From BPGL01 sp035463115 (GTDB lineage Bacteria; Actinomycetota; UBA4738; HRBIN12): a stretch of 22,668 nt of DNA. The stretch spans positions 1-22,668 of the forward strand of contig DATHTO010000168.1 in NCBI GenBank assembly GCA_035463115.1. Direction: 5' to 3'. Shown here piece after piece: positions 16,092 to 22,646 of the stretch (the stretch's first letter is position 1; the number at the start of each line of letters is the position of its first letter). The position numbers and the translations under genes were made by a program. A model generated the notes under the pieces. The model made no database searches and was not told the origin of the DNA. It saw only the letters and a list, made by a program, of their open reading frames with translations.

Positions 16092-16808
16092 ATGAGCACG
16101 CATGTGTTCGAGCGACACGGCGGGTTGCCCGCCGTGCACCTGTCGGCTCCCGCCAGGCACGTCGCCTGGCTCGCCGGCGGTCTCGCCGTCGGCTTCCTCG
16201 TCTCCTTCGTCTTCGCGGACACGCTGGGACTGCCGCGCGATCTCTACTACGGGATCTACGCGGTCACGGTCGCGGCGCTCTTCACCGCGTGGGCGCGGGC
16301 GACGGGCCAGCGTCTCGGCGAGATGCTCCGCCGGCGGTGGCGGCTCGCGCTCGTCCTCGGCGTTGCGGGCGCCGTCGCGATGGCGTTCATCGCGCTCAGG
16401 GCGGAGGAGGCGAGCGCGCGGCCCGGCGGGCTCGAGCTCGCCGGCGCCGTCCTCTGGCGCGGGGTCGTCTACGGGCTCGCCGACGGGCTCCTGCTCTCGG
16501 CCTTCCCGATCCTCGTCGTGTTCGCGGCCTTCGCCGGGACGCGGCTTCGGGAGCGCTGGGCGGGCAAGGTCGCGATCGGGCTGGCGGCGCTCGTCGCGTC
16601 GCTCGCGATGACGGCCGCCTACCACGTCGGCTACAGCGACTTCCGCTCGGAGAAGGTCGGGCGGGCGCTGAGCGGCGACGTCGTCTGGAGCGCACCGACG
16701 CTCCTGACGCTGAACCCGGTCGGAGCTCCCATCGCGCACGCCGGGCTGCACGTGACCGCGGTCGTGCACAGCTACGAGACCGACCTGTTCCTCCCGCCGC
16801 ACGAGTGA
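16092..16808 (+). CDS. Predicted multi-pass membrane protein
   Basis: 238 residues. The ATG at 16092 is chosen over an in-frame GTG at 16083 because AAGGAGGTGA (16077-16086), a full match to the 16S anti-Shine-Dalgarno, sits 5 nt before it. About six hydrophobic segments are visible, for example residues ~25-42, ~52-65, ~83-98, ~130-150 and ~160-180. Possible functional polar residues are WRGVVYGLADG (~120), AYHVGYSDFRS (~180) and the C-terminal NPVGAPIAHAGLHV (~213-226). The conserved His near the end and the overall layout faintly recall CPBP-type intramembrane proteins, but the EExxxR motif of that family is absent, so I do not assign it. The gene stands alone and converges with the RTX gene. 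Confidence 0.8.
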   Translation: MSTHVFERHGGLPAVHLSAPARHVAWLAGGLAVGFLVSFVFADTLGLPRDLYYGIYAVTVAALFTAWARATGQRLGEMLRRRWRLALVLGVAGAVAMAFIALRAEEASARPGGLELAGAVLWRGVVYGLADGLLLSAFPILVVFAAFAGTRLRERWAGKVAIGLAALVASLAMTAAYHVGYSDFRSEKVGRALSGDVVWSAPTLLTLNPVGAPIAHAGLHVTAVVHSYETDLFLPPHE

Positions 16809-16817
16809 CCCCGTTCG

Positions 16818-16853
16818 GGGCGCGGGCCGGTGCATGGCCGCCGGCCCGCGCCC
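16818..16853. terminator. Bidirectional hairpin between the membrane-protein and RTX genes
   Basis: 13-bp arms (GGGCGCGGGCCGG and complement) with a 10-nt loop, between the convergent stops at 16808 and 16867. A smaller CCCC-GTTC-GGGG hairpin (16809-16820) overlaps its left edge as an alternative. Confidence 0.75.
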
Positions 16854-16866
16854 GTCCCGCTCGGCG

Positions 16867-17835
16867 CTAGCGACGCCGCTTCAGCGTCTCGACCGAGCGC
16901 ACGCGGTCGAGGCGGTCGAGCCACGCCTTGTCAAGCCCCGGTCCGCCGCGCACGCTGTCCCGGGTCCTGTCGCGGGCGACCAGGACGTCGCGTCCGGGCC
17001 CGCCGCCCAGGACGTCCCGGCCGGAGCCCCCCGCGACGCGGTCGCGGCCGGCGCCGCCCTGCACGAGGTCTGCGCCTCCGTCGCCGTGGAGCCGGTCGGG
17101 CCCGGAGCCGCCGACGATCAGGTCCGCGCCCGGGCCGCCGTACGCCGTGTGGCCGCCGGCGCCGAGCTCGATCTCGTCGGCGCCCGGGCCGCCGTAGACC
17201 ACGTCCGTACCGCCGCCCGCGTGAATGTGGTCGTCGCCCTCGAGCCCGCAGATCACGTCGTCGCCCGGCGTTCCGACGAGCTCGTCGTCGCCGGGCGTGC
17301 CGACGAGCGTGCAGCCGAGCCCCGGCGGTCCGGACGGCGGTGGGGGCGGCGCGGGTGGCGGTGGCGGTGGCGCGGGCGCCGGCGGGGGCGGAGGCGGCGG
17401 CGGGACGCTCGGAGGCGGATCCTCGATCGGCGTGGGCGGATCGCCCTCGCGGTCGAAGTACGCGAAGAAGATCTTCGGGTTCGTGTTCATCCAGACGTGG
17501 CAGTCCGTCCCAACGGCCCAGTCGCACGCGCCGCCCCAGCCCGTGAACACCGAGCCCGGCGCGGGCGTGGCCACGAGCGTCACGTCGACCCCGAACTCCG
17601 CGCCGACGAGGCAGCGCGGCGGACACGCGATCGGCGGCCAGCACTCGACGCACCCGTCGGGAGCGGGGATCGTGCCGCTCACGAAGCCGGATCCCGTTCC
17701 CGCGAGTCGCACGTCGACGGTGCACGGCGCCGCGCATTCGTTGCCGGCGCTCGCGCCGTTCGCGGCGTCGCCGTGCGCGAAGGCGAGGACGAGCGTCGTC
17801 GACGCGAGCGCGAACACGACCGAATGCCGCCTCAC
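16867..17835 (-). CDS. Secreted RTX-type calcium-binding repeat protein
   Basis: 322 residues, starting at a GTG (17833-17835). An N-terminal signal peptide (~1-27) leads to a cysteine-containing region. A segment resembling the divergent InlB B-repeat follows (~83-128, VTLVATPAPGSVFTGWGGAC). Next is a proline-rich linker (~133-171) and then RTX nonapeptide repeats (~177-303, pattern GGxGxDxhx such as GGPGADLIVGG and GGSGRDVLGGG). The family's repeats bind Ca2+ and fold as a beta-roll outside the cell. No enzymatic domain is present, so a binding or structural surface role is likely. The start lies only 30 bp from the divergent glyoxalase gene. A TAAGGT hexamer 8 nt before the GTG may be a -10 for a nearly leaderless transcript. 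Confidence 0.9.
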   Translation of the reverse strand: MRRHSVVFALASTTLVLAFAHGDAANGASAGNECAAPCTVDVRLAGTGSGFVSGTIPAPDGCVECWPPIACPPRCLVGAEFGVDVTLVATPAPGSVFTGWGGACDWAVGTDCHVWMNTNPKIFFAYFDREGDPPTPIEDPPPSVPPPPPPPPAPAPPPPPPAPPPPPSGPPGLGCTLVGTPGDDELVGTPGDDVICGLEGDDHIHAGGGTDVVYGGPGADEIELGAGGHTAYGGPGADLIVGGSGPDRLHGDGGADLVQGGAGRDRVAGGSGRDVLGGGPGRDVLVARDRTRDSVRGGPGLDKAWLDRLDRVRSVETLKRRR

Positions 17836-17843
17836 GTCTTCTT

Positions 17844-17849
17844 ACCTTA
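17844..17849 (-). promoter_or_regulatory. Candidate -10 element of the RTX gene
   Basis: On the minus strand this reads TAAGGT, 8 nt before the GTG start. It fits the actinobacterial TAnnnT -10 pattern. A weak purine stretch (AAGAAG) lies between it and the start, so a short leader is also possible. Confidence 0.35.
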
Positions 17850-17853
17850 CGCC

Positions 17854-17859
17854 TATCCT
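17854..17859 (+). promoter_or_regulatory. Candidate -10 element of the glyoxalase gene (leaderless)
   Basis: TATCCT ends 6 nt before the GTG at 17866 and no ribosome-binding site is present. This is the expected spacing for transcription starting at the initiation codon. Confidence 0.55.
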
Positions 17860-17865
17860 GGTCGC

Positions 17866-18243
17866 GTGGAACTGATCCACACCTGCTACCGGATCACGGA
17901 TCCCGACCGGTCGGTTGCCTTCTACGAGGCGCTCGGGTTCGAGGAGCGCCGCCGCCTGCCGATCCGCGACGAGGCGGTGAACATCTTCATGGGCCTCCCC
18001 GGCGACGGCGACCGGCTCGAGCTCACGCACAACTTCGAGGTGCCGGAGGGCGGCTACGACGTCGGCACCGGCTACGGCCACATCGCCGTCACCGTGGACG
18101 ACCTCGACGGCACGCTCGAGCGCCTGGCCGGCGAGGGCATCGAGCCCGAGCGCCCGCCGTACACCGTCCGCGAGGGCGGATCCCGCCTCTGCTTCGTCCG
18201 CGATCCGGACGGCTACCGTGTCGAGCTGATCGAGCGCGCGTAG
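17866..18243 (+). CDS. gloA: VOC-family enzyme, glyoxalase I-like (lactoylglutathione lyase type)
   Basis: 125 residues. The GTG at 17866 is chosen because the product then aligns from its first residues with E. coli glyoxalase I (start LIHTCYRITDPDRSVAFYEA) and the TATCCT -10 lies just upstream. The four metal ligands of that family are all in place: H5, E52 (LELTHN), H72 (YGHIAVTV) and E120 (VELIE). The end DPDGYRVELIE is typical. Family enzymes isomerise the hemithioacetal of methylglyoxal and glutathione in the cytoplasm. Many actinobacteria use mycothiol rather than glutathione, so the thiol partner is open. The gene is divergent from the RTX gene with 30 bp between the starts. Open frame continues upstream to 16834, but that part is antisense to the RTX gene and is not coding. 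Confidence 0.85.
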   Translation: MELIHTCYRITDPDRSVAFYEALGFEERRRLPIRDEAVNIFMGLPGDGDRLELTHNFEVPEGGYDVGTGYGHIAVTVDDLDGTLERLAGEGIEPERPPYTVREGGSRLCFVRDPDGYRVELIERA

Positions 18244-18282
18244 TCCGCGCAACGCGCTTCCCGGACCGGATGGCGTTCGTTT

Positions 18283-18717
18283 CTATTGCGCCTCTAACAG
18301 ATTCTTCAGGGTCTGTAGGTCTTTTCGGAGCTGGCGCTCGGCTGCCCGCTTCTGGACCGGTTCCAACAGCTTGAGCAGACCATCCGGGTGAGCGTCCACG
18401 GCCCGTGTGAGGCGCGTTCCACCAAGCACCTCCTGGAAGGTAGCGTGCCACTCCTGGTTAGGGACGGGCCCGCCTACGGCCTGATCCGTATACCCTCGGC
18501 CAGCTTCATACGTGGTCCTCTCGTAGGGTGTTTCGAAGCGGCGGCCGACAGACTTGATGGCGACGATGAACCTATCGGTCTCCTGCGGCGCCCCGGGTGT
18601 GTCCTGCAGGACTTCTAAGACGTGCGCCATCCACGCCGGGTAGTTGCCCACATCGGAGACGTAGTCGAAGACTTCCCGCAGCGGTCTCTTGATGTCGATG
18701 CTTTCTTCCACCCGCAT
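18283..18717 (-). CDS. SRPBCC-family protein (polyketide cyclase/dehydrase-like)
   Basis: 144 residues. The ATG at 18715-18717 is preferred because GGAGG lies 8 nt upstream and the fold's usual start (VEESIDIKRPLREVFDYVSD) follows at once. An in-frame ATG at 18756 would add 13 residues. The sequence shows the typical SRPBCC beginning, a Tyr-Pro-x-Trp segment (NYPAWMAHV), and a C-terminal helix rich in Lys, Arg and Leu. The fold binds hydrophobic ligands; no specific reaction can be assigned. GC content is about 55-67% per 60-nt line against about 70% or more in neighbouring genes, and codon choice is less GC-biased, which suggests acquisition from elsewhere. It converges with the glyoxalase gene with 39 bp between. 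Confidence 0.8.
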   Translation of the reverse strand: MRVEESIDIKRPLREVFDYVSDVGNYPAWMAHVLEVLQDTPGAPQETDRFIVAIKSVGRRFETPYERTTYEAGRGYTDQAVGGPVPNQEWHATFQEVLGGTRLTRAVDAHPDGLLKLLEPVQKRAAERQLRKDLQTLKNLLEAQ

Positions 18718-18929
18718 CACTAGCGCCTCCTGCTCCAACACATGTTCCGCTGCCATGATGCCTTACCACCTGGGCCTCCGACCGGTAGCTCTGCCCCAGT
18801 CACGGTGGACATCGAACGGAAGGACGCCGGCCGCAGCCGCCTTATGTCCTCGACGTTCGCGATGAGCTGAAGCGACCGAGGGACTCGAGAAAGGCGGCCA
18901 GCGTGCGTAGGCGGTGCGCGTAGCAGGCG

Positions 18930-19361
18930 TCATGCCGGGCGCACCGGCAGCCCCGCGTCGGTGAGCTCCTCGCGCTCCGCCCGAGTGATCTCGAACGCCG
19001 CGCCGGGTTCCGCTCCGACGACGAGCACGACGGTGTTGTCCTCTTCGGCGATCGCCGACCGCCTCGTGGCGACGTCTCGCGCGCTCACGAACGTCCCCGC
19101 CGGGGCGTCGATGACCGTGCCGTCGACCTCGAACCTCGCTCGGCCGGAGTGGACGAAGTACAGCTCCTGGTGCTGCTCGTCCTCGGGGCTCGCGTGGTCG
19201 TGCTCCCCGATGATGCGGTCGCCGGCACGCAGCCCCGTGTAGGCGTTGATGCCGAATGCCGTGAGCCCGAAGTGGTTGCGAATCGCCTGCCAGCGGGCGT
19301 CGGCGTACGGAACGGCTGCCGTCGGGATGTCGGCGAGCGTGTCGGAAACCGGATATCTCAC
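18930..19361 (-). CDS. Small cupin-domain protein, paralog 1
   Basis: 143 residues from a GTG at 19359-19361. This start is chosen because the product then aligns end to end with the N-terminus of the second cupin in this window (start at 22634); the frame stays open further upstream, so the start is moderately certain. The cupin core is visible as GEHDHASPEDEQHQELYFV followed by SGRARFEVDG, then APAGTFV. The His-x-His and Glu are candidate metal ligands. It is a single-domain cupin; the substrate is unknown. It is divergent from the M28 peptidase gene with 168 bp between the starts. That gap holds the peptidase ribosome-binding site and no gene. The 212-bp stretch between this gene and the SRPBCC gene also shows no gene. 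Confidence 0.8.
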   Translation of the reverse strand: MRYPVSDTLADIPTAAVPYADARWQAIRNHFGLTAFGINAYTGLRAGDRIIGEHDHASPEDEQHQELYFVHSGRARFEVDGTVIDAPAGTFVSARDVATRRSAIAEEDNTVVLVVGAEPGAAFEITRAEREELTDAGLPVRPA

Positions 19362-19529
19362 ATGAGCCTCGGCAGCGGCCGGAGGCGATCCATTCAACCA
19401 GTTTGCGGCGGGCTCGCCGATCCGGCGAGCCGTGGTTCCCGGTTCGCGGCGCGAGGAGGATCGTCCCGTTCCTGAGGTCGGGCGGCCGGGAGACGCCGCT
19501 TGGCCGAAACGCAAGTGAGGGGAGGACAG

Positions 19530-21116
19530 ATGTCGGGACTAGCACGAACGCTCGGGCGCAGAGGCGTCCGGCGCATGGCGGTCATGGCCCTCACGGCGGC
19601 GGCACTCGTGCCCGCCGGGGAGGCGATGGCGGCGCCGCAACAGAAGGCGTGCGACACGCGCACGAACAACACGTACACCAAGCTGCTCGAGTGCATCCGG
19701 CTCGACGAGGTGCGTGAGCACCAGGCGGCGCTCCAGGCGATCGCGGACGAGAACGGCGGGAACCGCTTCTCGGGCACGCCGGGCTACGACGCTTCCGCCG
19801 CCTACGTGGCCGAGCGGCGCGAGGCAGCCGGGTACGACGTGGAGATCCAGACGTTCGACTACCTCGCGTTCGAGGTCGTCGGCCCGTCGACCCTCCAGCA
19901 GATCGCTCCGACCCCGGTCACGTACGTCGAAGGGGTCGACTTCGGCGTGATCACGCAGAGCGACCCGGGCGACGTGACTGCCCCGGTCACCGCCGTCGAC
20001 CTCCAGCTCGGCCTCGGCAACACCTCGACGAGCGGCTGCGAAGCGGCCGACTGGGTCGGGTTCCCGGCCGGGCACATCGCCCTGCTCCAGCGGGGCACGT
20101 GCACGTTCGAGCTCAAGGCCGAGAATGCCGCGGCCGCGGGCGCGGTCGGGATCGTGATCTTCAACCAGGGCGACACGAACGACCCGAGCCGGCAGGGGAT
20201 CCCGGCGGTGACGCTGACCGCGAACAACACGAGCGGCATCCCGGTGCTCGGGACGACGTACGCGCTCGGCGTGCAGCTCGCGAGCACGTCCGGCCTGGTG
20301 ATGCGGGTGTTCGCGAACACCCTGCGGCAGATCCTGCCGACGTCGAACGTGATCGCCGAGAAGACCGGCGTGAACGACGACAACGTGGTCATGGCCGGGG
20401 CGCACCTCGACTCGGTGCTCGCGGGGCCGGGGATCAACGACAACGGCTCGGGCACCGCGGCGATCCTCGAGGCTGCCGAGCAGCTCGCCAAGCTGACCCC
20501 GCAGAACACGCTCCGCTTCGCGTTCTGGGGCGCGGAGGAGAGCGGCCTCGTCGGATCGACGAACTACGTGAACGGCCTCAGCCAGGAAGAGAAGGACAGG
20601 ATCGCGCTCTACCTGAACTTCGACATGGTCGGCTCGCCCAACTACATCTTCATGGTGTACGACGGCGACCGGTCGTCCTTCCAGCCGCCGGCGGGCGTTC
20701 CCATCCCGGAGGGCTCGGTCGCGATCGAGGACATCTTCGAGTCGTTCTACACCCTCCGCGGCGAGCCGTACGACGACACGCAGTTCAGCGGACGCAGCGA
20801 CTATCAGGCGTTCATCCTGAACGGCATCCCCGCCGGCGGGCTCTTCACCGGCGCGGAGGTCCCGAAGACCGCCGAGCAGGCGGCGATCTGGGGCGGCACC
20901 GTGGGCGCGCAGTTCGACCCGTGCTACCACGAGGCGTGCGACACGTTCGCGAACAACTCCGACCACGCGCTCGACGTCAACGCGGACGCGATCGCGTTCG
21001 CGATCCTGACGTTCGCGTACTCGACGGAGTCCGTGAACGGCGTTCCGGGCCGGAAGGTTCCCGGCAACTTCCAGATCCCGGCTCCGGCCGGGCCCGAGGG
21101 CACCTTCGTCCCGTAG
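19530..21116 (+). CDS. Secreted M28 zinc aminopeptidase with PA domain
   Basis: 528 residues. The ATG at 19530 follows GAGGGGAGGA. The signal peptide (GRRGVRRMAVMALTAAALV, cleavage near AMAAP) indicates export. A PA domain is inserted before the metal-binding core (~150-265, core LQRGTCTFELKAENAAAAGA). All expected M28 di-zinc residues are present: H292 (AHLDS), D304 (INDNGSG), E336/E337 (GAEESG), D365 (NFDMVG) and H467 (CYHEAC). The family releases N-terminal residues from peptides outside the cell. The layout matches secreted actinobacterial leucine/PA-domain aminopeptidases. Conserved Cys pairs (QKACDTR...LLECIRL; DPCYHEACD) suggest disulfides. It complements the carboxypeptidase array but stands as its own transcription unit with a strong terminator. 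It has no PxKF domain. Confidence 0.95.
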   Translation: MSGLARTLGRRGVRRMAVMALTAAALVPAGEAMAAPQQKACDTRTNNTYTKLLECIRLDEVREHQAALQAIADENGGNRFSGTPGYDASAAYVAERREAAGYDVEIQTFDYLAFEVVGPSTLQQIAPTPVTYVEGVDFGVITQSDPGDVTAPVTAVDLQLGLGNTSTSGCEAADWVGFPAGHIALLQRGTCTFELKAENAAAAGAVGIVIFNQGDTNDPSRQGIPAVTLTANNTSGIPVLGTTYALGVQLASTSGLVMRVFANTLRQILPTSNVIAEKTGVNDDNVVMAGAHLDSVLAGPGINDNGSGTAAILEAAEQLAKLTPQNTLRFAFWGAEESGLVGSTNYVNGLSQEEKDRIALYLNFDMVGSPNYIFMVYDGDRSSFQPPAGVPIPEGSVAIEDIFESFYTLRGEPYDDTQFSGRSDYQAFILNGIPAGGLFTGAEVPKTAEQAAIWGGTVGAQFDPCYHEACDTFANNSDHALDVNADAIAFAILTFAYSTESVNGVPGRKVPGNFQIPAPAGPEGTFVP

Positions 21117-21124
21117 CTCGACAC

Positions 21125-21160
21125 AGGCGCGGGGGCGGCCGGCCGGCCGCCCCCGCGCCT
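21125..21160 (+). terminator. Hairpin terminator after the M28 peptidase gene
   Basis: 16-bp perfect arms (AGGCGCGGGGGCGGCC and complement) around GGCC, 8 nt after the stop. It ends only 4 nt before the candidate -10 of dapB, so it occupies the place where the dapB -35 and spacer would lie. Confidence 0.8.
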
Positions 21161-21164
21161 CCTC

Positions 21165-21170
21165 TAGGCT
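21165..21170 (+). promoter_or_regulatory. Candidate -10 element of dapB (leaderless)
   Basis: TAGGCT ends 7 nt before the GTG at 21178 and no ribosome-binding site is visible. The spacing fits a leaderless transcript. Confidence 0.5.
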
Positions 21171-21177
21171 GGCCGGC

Positions 21178-21978
21178 GTGATCTCCGTCTGCATCGCGGG
21201 CGCGACCGGCTGGACCGGGCGCGCCCTCGTGCCCGCCGTGCTCGCCGCGGACGACCTGCGCCTCGTCTCCGCCGTCGCGCGGTCGACGGCGGGACGCGAC
21301 CTCGGAGAGGTGCTCGGCGGCGAGCCGCTCTCGGTGCCGGTGCACGCGACGGTCGCGGAGGCGCTCGAGGGCGTCGACGTGCTCGTCGACTACACGTCGG
21401 CCACCGCGGTGAAGGGGAACGTCCTCGCGGCGGTCGAGGCCGGCGTGGGGGTCGTGGTCGGCAGCTCCGGGCTCGGCGCCGAGGACTTCGCGGAGATCGA
21501 CCGGCTCGCGCGCGAGCGCTCGGTCGGCGTCGTCGCCTCGGGGAACTTCTCCGTCACCGCCGCAATGTGCCAGGCCGCCGCGCTCCTCGCCGCGCGCCAC
21601 CTGCCGCACTGGGAGGTGATCGACTACGCGAGCGCCGCCAAGCCGGACGTGCCGAGCGGAACCGCGCGCGAGCTGGCCGAACGGCTCGGCGAGGTCCACC
21701 GGCCGGCGACCGGCGTTCCGGTCGACGAGCTGCACGGCCCCCGGGAGGCGCGCGGCGCGGCGGTCGGTGGCACGCAGGTGCATTCGGTGCGTCTGCCGAG
21801 CTTCGTCGTCTCGACCGAGGTCGTCTTCGGCGCTCCAGACGAGCGCCTGACGATCCGCCACGACGCGGGTGGGTCGCCGGAGCCCTACGTCGAGGGGACG
21901 CTGCTCGCGGTGCGCCGCGTGCGCGAGCTGGCCGGCCTCGTCCGCGGGCTCGACACGCTGCTGCTCGCACCCGGCTAG
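21178..21978 (+). CDS. dapB: 4-hydroxy-tetrahydrodipicolinate reductase
   Basis: 266 residues from a GTG at 21178. It catalyses the NAD(P)H-dependent reduction step of lysine/diaminopimelate synthesis in the cytoplasm. Visible family marks are the nucleotide-binding loop GATGWTG (residues 8-14), VDYTS (~70), SGNFSVTAAM (~121-130), K155 with PSGTA (159-163), and VHSVRLPSFV with RLTIRHDA near the end. The length is normal for DapB. The odd point is the catalytic segment: where E. coli has HHRHK before xDAPSGTA, this protein has ASAAK, so the catalytic His and its neighbour are missing while the Lys is kept. It may belong to a divergent DapB subfamily or be a related reductase. Its stop overlaps that of the convergent cupin gene by 3 bp (CTAG). 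Confidence 0.85.
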   Translation: MISVCIAGATGWTGRALVPAVLAADDLRLVSAVARSTAGRDLGEVLGGEPLSVPVHATVAEALEGVDVLVDYTSATAVKGNVLAAVEAGVGVVVGSSGLGAEDFAEIDRLARERSVGVVASGNFSVTAAMCQAAALLAARHLPHWEVIDYASAAKPDVPSGTARELAERLGEVHRPATGVPVDELHGPREARGAAVGGTQVHSVRLPSFVVSTEVVFGAPDERLTIRHDAGGSPEPYVEGTLLAVRRVRELAGLVRGLDTLLLAPG

Positions 21979-22634
21979 GAGGCGCCCACGAGGCGCTCGT
22001 AGCGCCGGTCGCCGCGCAGGCTCGCGAAGTCCTCGTCCTCCGCCGCCCACCCGCGGACGCGCTCGTCGCGGCAGGCGATCGCGAGGCGCGCGAGCGCGGC
22101 GTCCGGGCGACCGGCCAGCGCCTCGTAGCACGCGAGCTGGTAGTTCAGGTGCGGGTGGTCGGGATACGTCTCGAGCCCCTCGCTCGCGATCCGGACGGCC
22201 TCGTCGTAGTCCCCGGCCTGGTAGGCCGGCTCGGCGGCGTACCAGTACTCGAAGGCCGAGACGGGGAGCGCCGCGCCGGGCCGTCCGCCCACGACGACGA
22301 CCGTAGCCGGGGCGGTGGCGGCGGTCGCCTCGCGGTGCACGCCCGGCGGGACGAAGACGAAGGTCCCGGTCGGAGCGTCGACCTCGTCGTCGCCGACGCG
22401 GAAGCGGGCGCTCCCCTCGAGCACGAGATACAGCTCCTCGTGCCGGCCCGAGCTCGGGCTCGTCTCGTCGTGGGGCTCGATCAGCTCGTCGCCGACGGAC
22501 TCGGCGGAGTACGCGTTGACGCCGAAGCCGGTCACGCCGAGCTCGCGCCGGACCGGACGCCAGAGGCCTCCGTTCGCCACACGCGGCAGCTCGTCCAGGT
22601 GCACGGCCTTCCACGTCGCAGGCGAGTCGCTCAC
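21975..22634 (-). CDS. Cupin-domain protein with C-terminal TPR-like extension, paralog 2
   Basis: 219 residues from a GTG at 22632-22634. The first ~140 residues are a cupin homologous to the protein at 18930-19361; shared marks are TGFGVNAYS/TAFGINAYT, HEELYLVLEGSARFRVG and APTGTFVFVPPG. The rest (~140-219) is a helical extension absent from paralog 1. It reads like tetratricopeptide repeats (YWYAAEPAYQAGDYDEAVRI, YPDHPHLNYQLACYEALAGR). A regulatory or binding role is as likely as catalysis; the ligand is unknown. The start is supported by TACGCT (candidate -10) 6 nt upstream and no ribosome-binding site. Confidence 0.85.
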   Translation of the reverse strand: MSDSPATWKAVHLDELPRVANGGLWRPVRRELGVTGFGVNAYSAESVGDELIEPHDETSPSSGRHEELYLVLEGSARFRVGDDEVDAPTGTFVFVPPGVHREATAATAPATVVVVGGRPGAALPVSAFEYWYAAEPAYQAGDYDEAVRIASEGLETYPDHPHLNYQLACYEALAGRPDAALARLAIACRDERVRGWAAEDEDFASLRGDRRYERLVGAS

Positions 22635-22640
22635 GGGCGC

Positions 22641-22646
22641 AGCGTA
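22641..22646 (-). promoter_or_regulatory. Candidate -10 element of cupin paralog 2 (leaderless)
   Basis: On the minus strand this reads TACGCT, ending 6 nt before the GTG. It has the same layout as the glyoxalase and dapB starts. Confidence 0.5.

Noticed and set aside
13541..16222. Minus-strand open frame opposite the LVIVD gene
   Set aside because: Arg/Val/Asp-rich shadow; the plus frame has a signal peptide, repeats and known C-terminal domains.
16092..16808. Assignment of the membrane protein to the CPBP protease family
   Set aside because: The EExxxR motif is missing and only a loose resemblance of His-containing helices remains.
16834..17865. Upstream extension of the glyoxalase frame
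   Set aside because: It is antisense to the RTX gene, has no family similarity, and the glyoxalase fold starts at 17866.
20977..22614. Minus-strand frame of about 545 codons across dapB and cupin 2
   Set aside because: It is out of frame with the cupin and antisense to dapB, with no recognisable domain.
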